Below are positions 8,343 through 17,170 of a stretch of 64,000 nucleotides of DNA, piece after piece. Each line of letters begins with the position of its first letter. Position 1 is the stretch's first letter. The position numbers and the translations under genes were made by a program. A model generated the notes under the pieces. That model made no database searches and was not told the origin of the DNA. It saw only the letters and a list, made by a program, of their open reading frames with translations. This DNA comes from Candidatus Polarisedimenticolaceae bacterium (GTDB lineage: Bacteria; Acidobacteriota; Polarisedimenticolia; Polarisedimenticolales; DASRJG01), in the NCBI GenBank assembly GCA_036275915.1, contig DASUCV010000006.1:54870-118869 (forward strand), given 5' to 3'.

Positions 8343-9122
8343 ATGGCGGTCAAGACGGCTTCGGTGACGCTGACACGCGACGGAAGCGTCGGAATCGTGC
8401 GCCTCGAGCGGGCGCACGGCAACGCGATCAACGACGACTTCGTCGAGGCGCTGATGTCGGTCCTCGCCGACGCGGAGGCCGACCCCGAGATCAAGGGCGT
8501 CCTCTTGACCGCGGCCGGCAAGATCTTCTGCCCCGGCCTCGACCTCCAGGAGCTGCATCCGCTCGACCGCCATGCGATGGAGCGGTTCATGCGGCGCTTC
8601 TCGGCGATGGTGCTCGCGCTCTACGCCTTCCCCAAGCCGGTCGTCGCATCGATGCACGGCCACGCGCTCGCGGGCGGGAGCGTGCTCGGCCTCTGCACCG
8701 ACTGGCGCGTGCTGCGGCGCGGCGCGCTCGTCGGCCTGAACGAGGTGAAGGTCGGCGTCCCGCTGCCGTTCGGCGTCGCGCTCATCGTGCGCGACGCCGT
8801 GCCGCGAACCGCGCTCGCCGAGGTCGCGCTCCTCGGCCGGAACTTCAGCGACGACGCGGCGGTCGAGGCCGGTCTCGCCGACGAGCTGGCGGACGACCCC
8901 GCCGCCGTCGAGGCGCTCGCTCGCACCCGTCTCGACGAGTTCCTCTCGAAGGACGCGACGTCGTTCTCGGTGACGAAGCGTTACCTGCGCTCGCCGGTCA
9001 TCGAGCGGATCCGGGCGAGCAACCTGCTTCTCCTCCCCGAGTGGCTCGACTGCTGGTTCTCGCCGGGGACGCGCTCGCGGATCGCGGCGATCGTCGAAGA
9101 ATTGAAGGGAAAGTCGAAGTGA
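8343..9122 (+). CDS. Enoyl-CoA hydratase/isomerase family protein
   Basis: This 259-residue crotonase-fold protein would act on a CoA thioester in the cytoplasm. The two oxyanion-hole segments are present: AAGKIFCPGLDL near residue 58 and GHALAGGSVLGL near residue 105. LNEVKVGVPLPFG supplies one glutamate of the kind used by hydratases. The region where the second hydratase glutamate normally sits reads AEVALLGRNFSDDAAVEAGL, so isomerase or hydratase activity cannot be separated by eye. The ATG at 8343 is preceded by GCGGAGGGCACC, a good ribosome-binding site. The stop overlaps the GTG start of the thioesterase gene (GTGA), which suggests coordinated handling of an acyl-CoA. Confidence 0.87.
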   Translation: MAVKTASVTLTRDGSVGIVRLERAHGNAINDDFVEALMSVLADAEADPEIKGVLLTAAGKIFCPGLDLQELHPLDRHAMERFMRRFSAMVLALYAFPKPVVASMHGHALAGGSVLGLCTDWRVLRRGALVGLNEVKVGVPLPFGVALIVRDAVPRTALAEVALLGRNFSDDAAVEAGLADELADDPAAVEALARTRLDEFLSKDATSFSVTKRYLRSPVIERIRASNLLLLPEWLDCWFSPGTRSRIAAIVEELKGKSK

Positions 9123-9526
9123 CCTGGGCGTATACCCTCGACATTCAGGCCACGCTCCGCGACACCGACGCCCTCGGCCACGTCAACAACGCCGTCTACG
9201 TGAACTGGTTCGAGGAGGTGCGGACCGCTTATGTCTGCGCCCGCCGCAACCTCACGAAGATGGAGCAGGTCGACTTCGTCCTCGGCTCGACGACTCTTCA
9301 GTTTCGTTCCCCGGTCTACATGCTCGAGGTCGTGACGATGCGCTGCACGCCGACGCGGATCGGGAACGCCTCATGGGATCTCGCCTACGAAGGGCGCGTG
9401 AAGTCCGACGGCCGCCTCGTCGTCGAAGGGACCTCGACGCAGGTCCACTACGACTACGCCGCGCACAAGTCGGCGCCGATCCCGGCGGACTGGCGGGCGC
9501 TGCTGGAGGCGGATCGGGCGAAATGA
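9119..9526 (+). CDS. Hotdog-fold acyl-CoA thioesterase
   Basis: This 135-residue protein belongs to the 4-hydroxybenzoyl-CoA thioesterase/YbgC-like hotdog family. The signature RDTDALGHVNNAVYVNWFEE near residue 14 carries the Asp and the HVNNxxY stretch typical of the family. It would hydrolyse an acyl-CoA thioester. I chose the GTG at 9119, which overlaps the crotonase stop (GTGA), because the sequence from there matches the family start; the open frame further upstream lies within the crotonase gene in another phase. The stop overlaps the following ATG at 9523 (ATGA), so three genes are tightly coupled. Confidence 0.85.
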   Translation: MTWAYTLDIQATLRDTDALGHVNNAVYVNWFEEVRTAYVCARRNLTKMEQVDFVLGSTTLQFRSPVYMLEVVTMRCTPTRIGNASWDLAYEGRVKSDGRLVVEGTSTQVHYDYAAHKSAPIPADWRALLEADRAK

Positions 9527-10011
9527 CGACGACCTGCCCCGGTTGCGGTCTCACAAGGCCGGTGTCGGGCGCCGTCTACGACCGGAAGTTCCACGCCTCG
9601 GCGGAGTGCTGGGCGGTTTTCGAAGAGGTCCTCGCCGTCGAGTTCCAGGACGCGACGATCTTCGGGCGCGCCCACCAGATCACGGTCGACACCTACGCCG
9701 TGCAGCACGCCGGCGGGCGCCACCCGGACAAGTCGGTCTGCGTCCATCTCATCGGCCTCCACACCGCCATCGAGCGGGGTGTCACGCCCGGCGAGATCGC
9801 GCCACGCCTCCAGCGCTTCGTGTCGAAGATCGCCACGTGGCCGCACTTCGATATTCCCGAACGCCGCGCCAAACTGACCGTCGCGGACGTCGCGCTGGCG
9901 CTCGGCGAGCCGGGAGCCCATGTTGAAAAAGTGAAGGCGTGGGGCCGCGAAGTCTGGGATTGCTGGGCGCCGCACCACGCCGCAGTCCGGGCGCTGGCTG
10001 TGGGCTTGTGA
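9523..10011 (+). CDS. DUF5946-like conserved protein with N-terminal CxxC
   Basis: This 162-residue protein begins TTTCPGCGL, a likely zinc-binding CxxC. It then has an all-helical-looking body with HASAECWAVFEEVLA, VDTYAVQHAGG and SVCVHLIGLHTAIERG. It resembles proteins annotated DUF5946, whose function is unknown to me. The start ATG overlaps the thioesterase stop by the ATGA arrangement. The stop codon TGA (10009-10011) abuts the palindromic element at 10011-10092; its last base is the first base of the stem. Confidence 0.68.
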   Translation: MTTTCPGCGLTRPVSGAVYDRKFHASAECWAVFEEVLAVEFQDATIFGRAHQITVDTYAVQHAGGRHPDKSVCVHLIGLHTAIERGVTPGEIAPRLQRFVSKIATWPHFDIPERRAKLTVADVALALGEPGAHVEKVKAWGREVWDCWAPHHAAVRALAVGL

Positions 10012-10092
10012 GAGATGGGGACATTCTGCTTTTTCCTTCAGAGCTTCTGCGGTTCGAAGCTCTGAAGGAAAAAGCAGAATGTCCCCATCTCT
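10011..10092. repeat. GGGGACATT-type palindromic element, copy 1
   Basis: This is a perfect inverted repeat with a 37-bp stem (10011-10047 pairing with 10056-10092) and an 8-base loop. The stem starts AGAGATGGGGACATTCTGCT and continues through TTTTTCCTTCAGAGCTTC. The outer part matches the element at 18195-18285, while the inner part differs. It lies immediately after the DUF5946 stop codon. It may act as a transcript terminator or an mRNA end stabiliser. It resembles REP-type elements mobilised by RAYT (TnpA-REP) transposases; no such gene is in the window. Confidence 0.85.
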
Positions 10093-10155
10093 GACGTGGA
10101 ACCCTCCGCGGGAGGCGTCGTAGTCTCCGGCGTAGGCGTGTGACGGGAGGGGACG

Positions 10156-10992
10156 ATGAACGCGTTCACGAGAAGCTGGGAGCTGGTCAAGGCGAGTTGG
10201 TCGGTACTCCGCGACGACAAGGAGCTGATGGTCTTCCCCGTGATCTCGACGATCGCGGTGGTGCTCGTCATGGTCTCGTTCGCGGTGCCGATGTTCCTCA
10301 CGGGGATCTTCGAGGGGGGCTTCGCCGAGGGACTGCCGGTCATCGGCTTGGCGCTCGGATTCCTCTTCTACGTCGTTCAATACATCGTCATCTTCTACTG
10401 CAACTCGGCGCTCATCGGCGCCGCGATGATCCGCCTCGACGGCGGGAAGCCGACGCTCGGTGACGGGTTCCGGATCGCGAGCAGCCGCTTCGGTGCGATC
10501 GTCGGCTACGCGCTCATCTCGGCGACGGTCGGCGTGCTCCTGCGCAGCATCGCGCGGCGCGGTTTCATCGGCCGCCTCATCGCGTCGGCGCTCGGTTTCG
10601 GCTGGAACCTCGCGACGTTCCTCGCGGTTCCCATTCTCGTGGTCGAGGGGATCGGTCCCGTCGAAGCCGTGAAGCGCAGCACCGAGCTCCTGAAGAAGAC
10701 GTGGGGCGAGCAGATCGTCGGCAACATCGGCATCGGGTTCGCGTTCGGGATGATCTCGTTCTTCACCGTGGCGGCGTTCGCCGGCGTGGTCATCGTCGCG
10801 GTCAACACGCACATGATCCCGCTCGTCATCGCGGCGGTCGTGCTCGGCGTGACGTCGCTCCTCGCGCTCGGTCTCGTCGGCTCGACCCTCACCGCGATCT
10901 ACACCGCCGCCGTGTACCGCTACGCGGTGAAGGGCGACGGCGGCGCGGCGTTCCCCGCCGAGCTCGTCAGCGGAGCGTTCCAGGCGCGGTAG
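10156..10992 (+). CDS. DUF6159-like multi-pass membrane protein
   Basis: This 278-residue inner-membrane protein has about six hydrophobic segments. The start MNAFTRSWELVKASWSVLRDDKELMVFP and the central VEGIGPVEAVKRSTELLKKTWGEQIVGNIGIGF match the family annotated DUF6159. The motif resembles the glycerophosphoryl-diester/YjiN-type membrane proteins in which a soluble amphipathic repeat precedes membrane helices. Function is unknown. The ATG at 10156 is preceded by GGGAGGGGACG, a strong ribosome-binding site. It stands apart from its neighbours, with the palindrome upstream and a 120-base gap downstream. Confidence 0.72.
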   Translation: MNAFTRSWELVKASWSVLRDDKELMVFPVISTIAVVLVMVSFAVPMFLTGIFEGGFAEGLPVIGLALGFLFYVVQYIVIFYCNSALIGAAMIRLDGGKPTLGDGFRIASSRFGAIVGYALISATVGVLLRSIARRGFIGRLIASALGFGWNLATFLAVPILVVEGIGPVEAVKRSTELLKKTWGEQIVGNIGIGFAFGMISFFTVAAFAGVVIVAVNTHMIPLVIAAVVLGVTSLLALGLVGSTLTAIYTAAVYRYAVKGDGGAAFPAELVSGAFQAR

Positions 10993-11112
10993 GATCCGCG
11001 CGTGCTTCTCGCGTCATCCGCCGAGTTCCCAGGGGATAGGGGAAACCCGACCTGCGCGGCGACGAAAGTCGCGCTATAACCGAAGGGGAGTGGGGGGCCT
11101 CGGAGGTGCCCC

Positions 11113-11541
11113 ATGGAACGGTGGCTCGGCCGGTACTCGGAATGGATCTACGCCGTCGCGCGCATCGTGATCGGCCTCATGTTCGCCGCGCACGGTGCCC
11201 AGAAGCTGTTCGGGGGCCCAGGAGGGCCGCCGCTCACCGGCAACCCGATGATGATGACCGCCGGCACGATCGAGTTCATCTGCGGACTGATGATCGCGCT
11301 GGGAGTCTGGGCTGGCTGGGCGGGATTCGTGGCGAGCGGTGAGATGGCGGTCGCCTACTTCACCGCGCACGCGCCGAACGCGGTCTCGCCTCTCGCGAAC
11401 AAGGGCGAGCTGGCGGTCCTCTACTGCTTCATCTTCCTGGTCATCGCCGCGAAGGGCTCGGGCAAGCTGAGCCTCGACGCCATTCTTCCTTGGGCGATCT
11501 CGCAGGAGACGGGGCACCAGCCCTACGCCCAGCGGCACTGA
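11113..11541 (+). CDS. DoxX family membrane protein
   Basis: This 142-residue protein has four membrane helices and the DoxX signature RIVIGLMFAAHGAQKLFG near residue 16, followed by GxxEFICGLMIALGVWAGWAGF. DoxX-type proteins are small inner-membrane redox-associated proteins; in some actinobacteria they form a complex with a superoxide dismutase, but nothing beside this gene supports a specific role. A TATAAC hexamer at about 11074-11079 could be its -10 element. The start ATG at 11113 follows GGAGGTGCCCC, a good ribosome-binding site. Confidence 0.85.
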   Translation: MERWLGRYSEWIYAVARIVIGLMFAAHGAQKLFGGPGGPPLTGNPMMMTAGTIEFICGLMIALGVWAGWAGFVASGEMAVAYFTAHAPNAVSPLANKGELAVLYCFIFLVIAAKGSGKLSLDAILPWAISQETGHQPYAQRH

Positions 11542-11623
11542 CAGGCAGCCGGTTGTCGCTAGGAAACCCCTCGTGCGGCGCGGGGGGATTGATTCTTCGG
11601 TTTGTATCGGCACACTCCGCGCG

Positions 11624-12178
11624 ATGCGCACGAGGAGCTCGAGAACGGGCGGAAGGCGACAGACCGGAAAGCTCGTTCCGCTGATCGATCGACGCATCGT
11701 CGTGGTTCGCGGGCACAGGGTGATGCTCGACGCCGATCTGGCTCTCGTGTACGGAGTCACGACGAAGGCGCTCAACCAAGCCGTGAAGCGGAATCGCGGA
11801 CGATTTCCCCAGGATTTCTCGTTTCGACTGCGCCCCGCCGAACGCGACGAGGTGGTCACAAATTGTGACCACCTCGCTCAGCTCCGATTCTCACGAGCGT
11901 GTCCGTGGGCCTTCACCGAGCACGGCGCAATCATGGCGGCGAGCGTTCTCAAGAGCCGTCAGGCCGTCGAGCTGAGCGTGTACGTGGTGCGTGCGTTCGT
12001 CCGATTGAGGGATCTCTCTCGAAGCCATGCGGAGATCGCCGAGAAGCTGGCGACGATCGAGGAAACGGTCGGTCGGCACGACGTCGACATCGAGCGGCTT
12101 TTCGATGCGATTCGCTCGCTGCTGGAGTCGCCGGGCCCGAGCCGTCCGATCGGCTTTTCGGTGCCGCCGTCGCGCTGA
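11624..12178 (+). CDS. ORF6N domain DNA-binding protein
   Basis: This 184-residue protein carries an ORF6N domain: LIDRRIVVVRGHRVMLDADL, then LVYGVTTKALNQAVKRNRGRFP and RPWAFTEHG-like PWAFTEHGAIMAASVL. ORF6N is a DNA-binding domain found in phage antirepressors and in many chromosomal single genes. The C-terminal third (LSRSHAEIAEKLATIEETV) is predicted coiled coil. No other phage or mobile gene lies next to it, so it is probably a free-standing gene of phage ancestry. The ATG at 11624 lacks a strong ribosome-binding site; an open frame from 11573 exists. Its regulatory target is unknown. Confidence 0.83.
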   Translation: MRTRSSRTGGRRQTGKLVPLIDRRIVVVRGHRVMLDADLALVYGVTTKALNQAVKRNRGRFPQDFSFRLRPAERDEVVTNCDHLAQLRFSRACPWAFTEHGAIMAASVLKSRQAVELSVYVVRAFVRLRDLSRSHAEIAEKLATIEETVGRHDVDIERLFDAIRSLLESPGPSRPIGFSVPPSR

Positions 12179-12245
12179 ACTGTAAAAAGTTGTAAGTGCC
12201 GGGAAACGGGCAACCATCGGCAATCCGGCGCGTACTATCAGGAGC

Positions 12246-13103
12246 ATGGACCCGATCACACGCCGGGGATTCCTTGGCTTCTCCGCAGTCGCGGGCATCG
12301 GCGCTCTTTCGCGTTCTGCGAGCGGCGCCGATGCGCAAACACAGGGCGCGGCGTCCGCGGCGGTACCCCCCATGCCGGCCGCCGCGGAAACCGCGCCCAC
12401 CCCAGCCGTCCCCGATGAGTTCCCCACGCAGTCGCCCGCGCTCGCGCGCGAGATGGTGACCGTCTCCCACTTCAACCCGAAGCGGGTGAAGGAGCTGCTC
12501 GATCAGCACCCGACCCTCGCGAACGCGTCGTGGGACTGGGGGTTCGGCGACTGGGAGACGGCGCTCGGCGCCGCGTCGCACATGGGCAACCTCGAGATCG
12601 CGCAGGCGCTGCTCTTGCACGGGGCGCGGCCGTCGATCTTCTCCGCGGCGATGCTCGGGCACGTCGAGGTCGTGAAGGCGTTCGTCGAGGCGTCGCCGGG
12701 GATCCAGGGGACGCCGGGCCCCCATGGGATCACGCTGCTCGCGCACGCCGAGGCCGGAGGCGCCAACGCCAAGCCGGTGAAGAAATTTCTCCTCGAGGTC
12801 GGCGGCGCCGATCCGGTGCCGAAGGCCGCGGACGTGACGGCCGAAGTGCTGCAGCGGTACGTGGGCGTCTACGCGTTCGGCCCGCGCGACGCCGACCGTA
12901 TCGAGATCTCCCTCAACAAGGGACAGGCGCAATTCAAGCGCGGCACGATGATGGCGCGCAATCTCATTCCCCTGGGGGAGAACGCCTTCCACCCCGCAGG
13001 GGCCCCCGCGGTGCGGGTGAGGTTCGTCGTGGAAGGAGAGAAGGCTTCCGAGCTGACCGTCTTCGATCCCGATCTGGTACTCCGGGCGCGCCGGACCGGG
13101 TAG
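12246..13103 (+). CDS. Tat-exported ankyrin-repeat-like protein
   Basis: This 285-residue protein starts with a Tat signal (TRRGFLGFSAVAGIGAL, residues 5-21) followed by an Ala/Pro-rich linker. Residues 75-180 contain two to three degenerate ankyrin-like units, for example WETALGAASHMGNLEIAQALLLHGA and IFSAAMLGHVEVVKAFVEA. The last 90 residues (RYVGVYAFGPRDADRIEISLNKG to the end) form a small beta-rich domain similar to the one following some beta-lactamase-like or peptidase domains. The ATG at 12246 follows CAGGAG closely. Export to the periplasm is a reasonable inference; a partner is unknown. Confidence 0.72.
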   Translation: MDPITRRGFLGFSAVAGIGALSRSASGADAQTQGAASAAVPPMPAAAETAPTPAVPDEFPTQSPALAREMVTVSHFNPKRVKELLDQHPTLANASWDWGFGDWETALGAASHMGNLEIAQALLLHGARPSIFSAAMLGHVEVVKAFVEASPGIQGTPGPHGITLLAHAEAGGANAKPVKKFLLEVGGADPVPKAADVTAEVLQRYVGVYAFGPRDADRIEISLNKGQAQFKRGTMMARNLIPLGENAFHPAGAPAVRVRFVVEGEKASELTVFDPDLVLRARRTG

Positions 13104-13155
13104 CGAAGGGGCGGGGGGCGGCTCCTGTAGAATCGCCCGCCATGGTTGAGACTCG

Positions 13156-16026
13156 ATGAATTCGTTAGCCCGTACGCTTCAGCCCGAAGACCAGCTCTCT
13201 CACTACCGCGTGGTCGGGCCCCTGGGGACCGGCGGGATGGGCGAGGTTTACCTCGCCCAGGACCAGGCGCTCGAGCGGAACGTCGCGCTCAAGGTCCTCC
13301 CCGCGGAGTTCGTCCGCGACGACGAGCGCCTGCGGCGGTTCGTCCTCGAGGCGAAGTCGGCGTCCTCCCTGAGCCATCCGAACATCGTGACGATCTACGA
13401 GATCGGCCGCGACGTCGTCCGCACCAAGGGCGCGCCGGCCGAAGGCGATTCGGCGCCTGTCCAGTTCATCTCGATGGAGCTGATCAACGGGCGCACGATG
13501 ACGACGCTCATCCACGAGGAGCGGACCGACCTGCGGACGCTCCTCGGTTATCTCGCGCAGGCGGCCGAGGGGCTGGCGAAGGCGCACGCGGCGGGGATCG
13601 TCCACCGCGACCTCAAGCCCGGCAACATCATGGTGTCGGCCGACGGGTTCGCGAAGGTGCTCGACTTCGGGCTCGCGAAGCTCACCGAGCGCACCGAGCC
13701 CGAGATCGAGATGACGAACGCGCCGACGATGCTCGAGCAGAAGACCGGCGCGGGCTCGATCCTCGGCACGACCGGCTACATGTCCCCCGAGCAGGTGCGC
13801 GGCAAGCCGGTCGACGCGCGCTCCGACATCTTCTCGTTCGGATGCGTCCTCTACGAGGCGATCACGAAGACGCGCCCGTTCGTCGCCGAGACGGCGGTCG
13901 AGACGATGCACAAGATCCTGAACGATCCGTTCCCGCCGATCGAGGAGCGGAACCCCAAGGCGCCCCCCGAGCTGCGCCGGTTCGTGCGCCGCTGCCTGGC
14001 GAAGAGCCCCGATCAGCGCGTCCAGTCGATGAAGGATGCGGCGATCGAGCTGCGCGAGATCGTCGACGAGTGGGACAACCTCACCTCGACCGCGACGTCG
14101 ATCGGGACGACGAAGACCGGGACGTTCGCGACGGCGCGCTCGAAGCCGTCGTTCCTCGTGCTCGCCGGAGCGGCGGTGGTCGCGCTCGCGGCGGTGGCGG
14201 TGGCGGTGTGGGCGCTCAAGCGCGGGGGCTCCACCGCCGACCCATCGCAGCCGTTCCAGAACATGAAGATGGTGACCCAGACGGACCGCGGCGACCTCAC
14301 CGACGTCGCGATCTCGCGAGACGGCCGCTACTTCGCGTACTTGACCGGCGAGCTCGGGAAGGCCGGCGTGCGCGTGCGGCAGGTCGCCACGGGGAGCGAT
14401 CTCGAGGTCGTCCCCTCCGAAGACGGTCTCTTCGAGGGGCTGTCGTTCACGCCCGACGGCAACTACCTCTTCTACTTGAAGTGCCGCCGCGACAATCCGA
14501 GCTACCGTGCGCTCATGCAGGTGCCTTCCCTCGGCGGTCCGTCGAGGGAGCGTGCGTTCGACGTCGATTCCACGGCCACGTTCTCCCCCGACGGCAAACA
14601 GGTGGCGTTCGTCCGCGGAGAGCCGCAGAAGCAGCACGCGCTCATCGTCGTGCGCGACCTCGAGGCGGGGAAGGAGCGGACCCTCGCCACGGTGACCGAT
14701 CCGCGCAAGGTCGTCGGAGCGCCCGCGTGGTCGCCCGACGGGGCGAAGATCGCGGCGATGGAGCTCGACGCCTCGTCCGGCATCTTCGTCGCCTCGACTG
14801 TGACGTACGACGCGACGAGCGGGGCGCGCGAGGTCCGCGAGACCCTCAAAGGAGCGATTCCCCAGAGCGTCGCGTGGCTCGCCGACGGCAAGGGCCTCGT
14901 CAGGACCGGCTACGATCTCGCTTCGGCGCTCACGCGCCAGATCGCGCTGGTCGATTTTCCTAGCGGACGCGCGCGGCGCATCACGAACGACGTCGACGAT
15001 TACGCGCAGGTGTCGGTGTCGTCCGGCGACGAGGCGATCGCGGCCGTGCGTCGCTCGATCTTGAGCGACCTCTGGCTCGCGGATGCCGGGGGAGGCGAGC
15101 CGCGCGCTCTCACGTCGTATCGCAATGCCGAGAACTCGCCGTTTGGCGCCTCTGCGTGCCCGGATGGAAGTGTCCTGTTCGCCGGCCCGCGCAGTCAGTC
15201 GCTCCAGATCTATTCGGTCGCGGCTGCCGGTGCCGTGCCCAAGCCGCTCACGGAGGGCACCGCGCTCGCGGTGGCGCCGAGCTGCTTCGCGCAGGGATTC
15301 GTCCACAACCGGTTCGATACCGACGGCCGCGCCCAGGTTTGGCGCGCCGACGCCGATGGCGGCAACGCGCGGAATCTCACCCCCGACGGCGCGTATCAGG
15401 TGCTCGACGTCGCGCGGGACGGCAGCATCATGACGGTGACGCGCGTCGACGACAGCAGCATCTGGACGATCAACCTGAAGGACGGCGCGACGCGCAAGCT
15501 GGGGCCGAGGCTCGGCGTCGGCAGGCTCTCGCGCGACGGGAAGCGGGCGGTCGTCACCGATCTGGCGATCGCTCCGTCGGGGATGGTCAGCCGGGCGATC
15601 AAGGCGCTCTCGACGGGCGGCGACGCGGACCCGGTCAACCTGTCGAGCGTGCCGCCGCAGGGCGAATCGTTCGGATGGGCGCCCGACGGTACCGCGGTCA
15701 CCTTCGTCGATCGCGGGCAGCCGGTGTGGAATCTGTACCGTGCACCGCTCGCAGGCGGTCCCTCGCAGCCGATCACGGCGTTCAAGGAAGGCCGGATCAG
15801 CGACTACGCCTTCTCGCCCGACGGACGCAAGCTCGCGGTCGCGCTCACGATCGGCGACGCCAATAACTTGTGGATCGCCAACGCCGACGGCTCGAAGCCG
15901 GTGCAGGCGACGCGCTTCCCCAAGGACTTCATCTTCGCGATGACGTGGATGCCCGACAACATGCACGTCGCTGTGAACGCCGGCAAGGCGTCCAGCGACG
16001 CCGTCCTCATCAAGAACTTCCGGTAG
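13156..16026 (+). CDS. Membrane Ser/Thr protein kinase with C-terminal TolB/WD40-type propeller
   Basis: This 956-residue Hanks-type kinase has a cytoplasmic catalytic domain at residues 15-300: glycine loop GPLGTGGMGEVYLA, Lys in NVALKVLP, catalytic HRDLKPGNIM near residue 150, DFGLAKL near 170, and the GTTGYMSPEQVRG activation segment. One membrane helix follows at about 331-355. The extracytoplasmic part (about 370-956) is a series of PD40/TolB-like beta-propeller units such as DVAISRDGRYFAYLTGE and TFSPDGKQVAFVRGE. This architecture is common in Acidobacteriota. The propeller probably senses a ligand or protein. The stop TAG forms the left end of the palindromic element 16024-16110. A TAGAAT hexamer lies 24-29 bases before the start. 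Confidence 0.92.
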   Translation: MNSLARTLQPEDQLSHYRVVGPLGTGGMGEVYLAQDQALERNVALKVLPAEFVRDDERLRRFVLEAKSASSLSHPNIVTIYEIGRDVVRTKGAPAEGDSAPVQFISMELINGRTMTTLIHEERTDLRTLLGYLAQAAEGLAKAHAAGIVHRDLKPGNIMVSADGFAKVLDFGLAKLTERTEPEIEMTNAPTMLEQKTGAGSILGTTGYMSPEQVRGKPVDARSDIFSFGCVLYEAITKTRPFVAETAVETMHKILNDPFPPIEERNPKAPPELRRFVRRCLAKSPDQRVQSMKDAAIELREIVDEWDNLTSTATSIGTTKTGTFATARSKPSFLVLAGAAVVALAAVAVAVWALKRGGSTADPSQPFQNMKMVTQTDRGDLTDVAISRDGRYFAYLTGELGKAGVRVRQVATGSDLEVVPSEDGLFEGLSFTPDGNYLFYLKCRRDNPSYRALMQVPSLGGPSRERAFDVDSTATFSPDGKQVAFVRGEPQKQHALIVVRDLEAGKERTLATVTDPRKVVGAPAWSPDGAKIAAMELDASSGIFVASTVTYDATSGAREVRETLKGAIPQSVAWLADGKGLVRTGYDLASALTRQIALVDFPSGRARRITNDVDDYAQVSVSSGDEAIAAVRRSILSDLWLADAGGGEPRALTSYRNAENSPFGASACPDGSVLFAGPRSQSLQIYSVAAAGAVPKPLTEGTALAVAPSCFAQGFVHNRFDTDGRAQVWRADADGGNARNLTPDGAYQVLDVARDGSIMTVTRVDDSSIWTINLKDGATRKLGPRLGVGRLSRDGKRAVVTDLAIAPSGMVSRAIKALSTGGDADPVNLSSVPPQGESFGWAPDGTAVTFVDRGQPVWNLYRAPLAGGPSQPITAFKEGRISDYAFSPDGRKLAVALTIGDANNLWIANADGSKPVQATRFPKDFIFAMTWMPDNMHVAVNAGKASSDAVLIKNFR

Positions 16027-16110
16027 AGAGAACGGGGACAGTAACCGAGTTTTTCTTACACGCGCACTTCGCGTGTAAGAAAAACTCGGTTACTGTCCCC
16101 GTTCTCTCTA
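16024..16110. repeat. GGGGACAGT-type palindromic element, copy 2, between convergent genes
   Basis: This is a perfect 41-bp inverted repeat (16024-16064 with 16070-16110) with a 5-base loop CACTT. The stem reads TAGAGAGAACGGGGACAGTA then ACCGAGTTTTTCTTACACGCG. The first three bases are the TAG stop of the kinase gene, and the last three are the TAG stop (read on the minus strand) of the glycosyltransferase gene. It would form a bidirectional hairpin and may serve as a terminator for both genes. Confidence 0.88.
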
Positions 16111-16824
16111 ACGGTTGGGCTCGTACCAGTACGACTCGATCGACCGCAGCGCGGAGCGGCCGGAGAGCGCGAGCTTGAACAGCGCCGGCGGGAAAATCCG
16201 GAAGTAGTGCCAGTCGCCGTGCTCGTCGAACTTGCGGGTCGAGGCGATCGCCTTGGCCTTCGTCAATCGCGTCAGCCGTTGACCGCGGGAGCGCCCGAGC
16301 TGCCGGAGCCTCATGAGGAAGCTCACGTCCTCGGCGAGGCGCAACGTCTCGTCGTAGCCGCCGACCGTCTCGAAATCGCGGCGGCGGCAGAAGACGACGC
16401 CGGTGTCGAACCGCGTCAACCAGACGACAGGCAGGAGGACGGCGAAGGTCGCGGCCAGGCCGAGCGACCAGCGCTCGAGCGTGACGCCGGTCGCGCCCCC
16501 CACGAGGCGGTCCGACGCCATCGCCGAGTCGATGGCACCGAACGTTCCGGCGTGAATCTGCATGTCCGCGTCGACGAAGGCGAGGATCTCGCCGCGCGCC
16601 GCGGCAGCGCCGGCGTTACGGGCGGCGGCGATCGACCTCTTGGCGACCGGGACGACGCGAGCGCCCCAGGCCGCCGCGACGCCCGCGGTTCCGTCGGTCG
16701 ACGAGTTGTCGGCGACGATCGTCTCGACGGACCCGGCGTAGGCCCGCGTGGCCTCCGTGACCGTCGCGAGCAAGCGCGGGAGGGCGCGCTCTTCGTTGTA
16801 GGCGGGAATGACGAGCGAGATCAC
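16108..16824 (-). CDS. Family 2 glycosyltransferase
   Basis: This protein of about 238 residues has a GT-A fold: SLVIPAYNEERALPRLL at the start, ETIVADNSSTDGT in the nucleotide-binding region, and the metal-binding FVDADMQ (DxD-type). A hydrophobic segment, LGLAATFAVLLPVVWL, in the second half suggests membrane association. The GTG at 16824 was chosen because the family starts at this point; an ATG at 16875 would overlap the end of the preceding gene and add residues with no match. Its ribosome-binding site is weak. It is the last gene of the mqn cluster, but a role in quinone synthesis is not implied. The stop is part of the palindrome at 16024-16110. Confidence 0.82.
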   Translation of the reverse strand: MISLVIPAYNEERALPRLLATVTEATRAYAGSVETIVADNSSTDGTAGVAAAWGARVVPVAKRSIAAARNAGAAAARGEILAFVDADMQIHAGTFGAIDSAMASDRLVGGATGVTLERWSLGLAATFAVLLPVVWLTRFDTGVVFCRRRDFETVGGYDETLRLAEDVSFLMRLRQLGRSRGQRLTRLTKAKAIASTRKFDEHGDWHYFRIFPPALFKLALSGRSALRSIESYWYEPNR

Positions 16825-16855
16825 GGAGACAGCATCCGTTCCGGACCCTGGCCCG

Positions 16856-17170
16856 TCAACCTCGCGCCTTCCCACCGAGGCCGAGCCGGCGTTTCATCTC
16901 GTCGACCGGCATGCGCACGAAGACGAGCTTGTCCTGGGAGGCCGATCCCCGGACGATCGTGACCGCTTCGATCGGGAGGTCGAGGGTGCGCGCGATGAGA
17001 TCGATGACGGCGCCGTTCGCCTTGCCGCGCTCCGGCGGGGCGCTGACCGCGATCTTGAGCGCGCCGCCGTGGACGCCGACGATCTCGGCGCGCCGTGCTC
17101 CCGGCTTGACCCTGAGGCGTAGACGCGTTCCACCGGAGACGGCGGTCAGCGCCAAGCCGTCGAACGACAT
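16856..17170 (-). CDS. yggU: DUF167/YggU family protein
   Basis: This 104-residue protein matches the YggU (DUF167) family of small conserved proteins of unknown function: RLRLRVKPGARRAEIVGVHGG near residue 15, then VSAPPERGKANGAVIDLIA and IVRGSASQDKLVFV. The usual length is about 95-100, so it is complete. Its ATG follows the mqnC stop with no intervening base (TAGATG), which indicates translational coupling to mqnC. Confidence 0.88.
   Translation of the reverse strand: MSFDGLALTAVSGGTRLRLRVKPGARRAEIVGVHGGALKIAVSAPPERGKANGAVIDLIARTLDLPIEAVTIVRGSASQDKLVFVRMPVDEMKRRLGLGGKARG

Noticed and set aside
10011..10092. Simple intrinsic terminator
   Set aside because: The stem is too long, and the same sequence recurs at 18195-18285 inside an operon and over a start codon. 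A terminator role may be secondary, but it is a repeat family.
11624..12178. Prophage remnant suggested by the ORF6N gene
   Set aside because: No integrase, structural or lysis gene, attachment repeat or base-composition change surrounds it.
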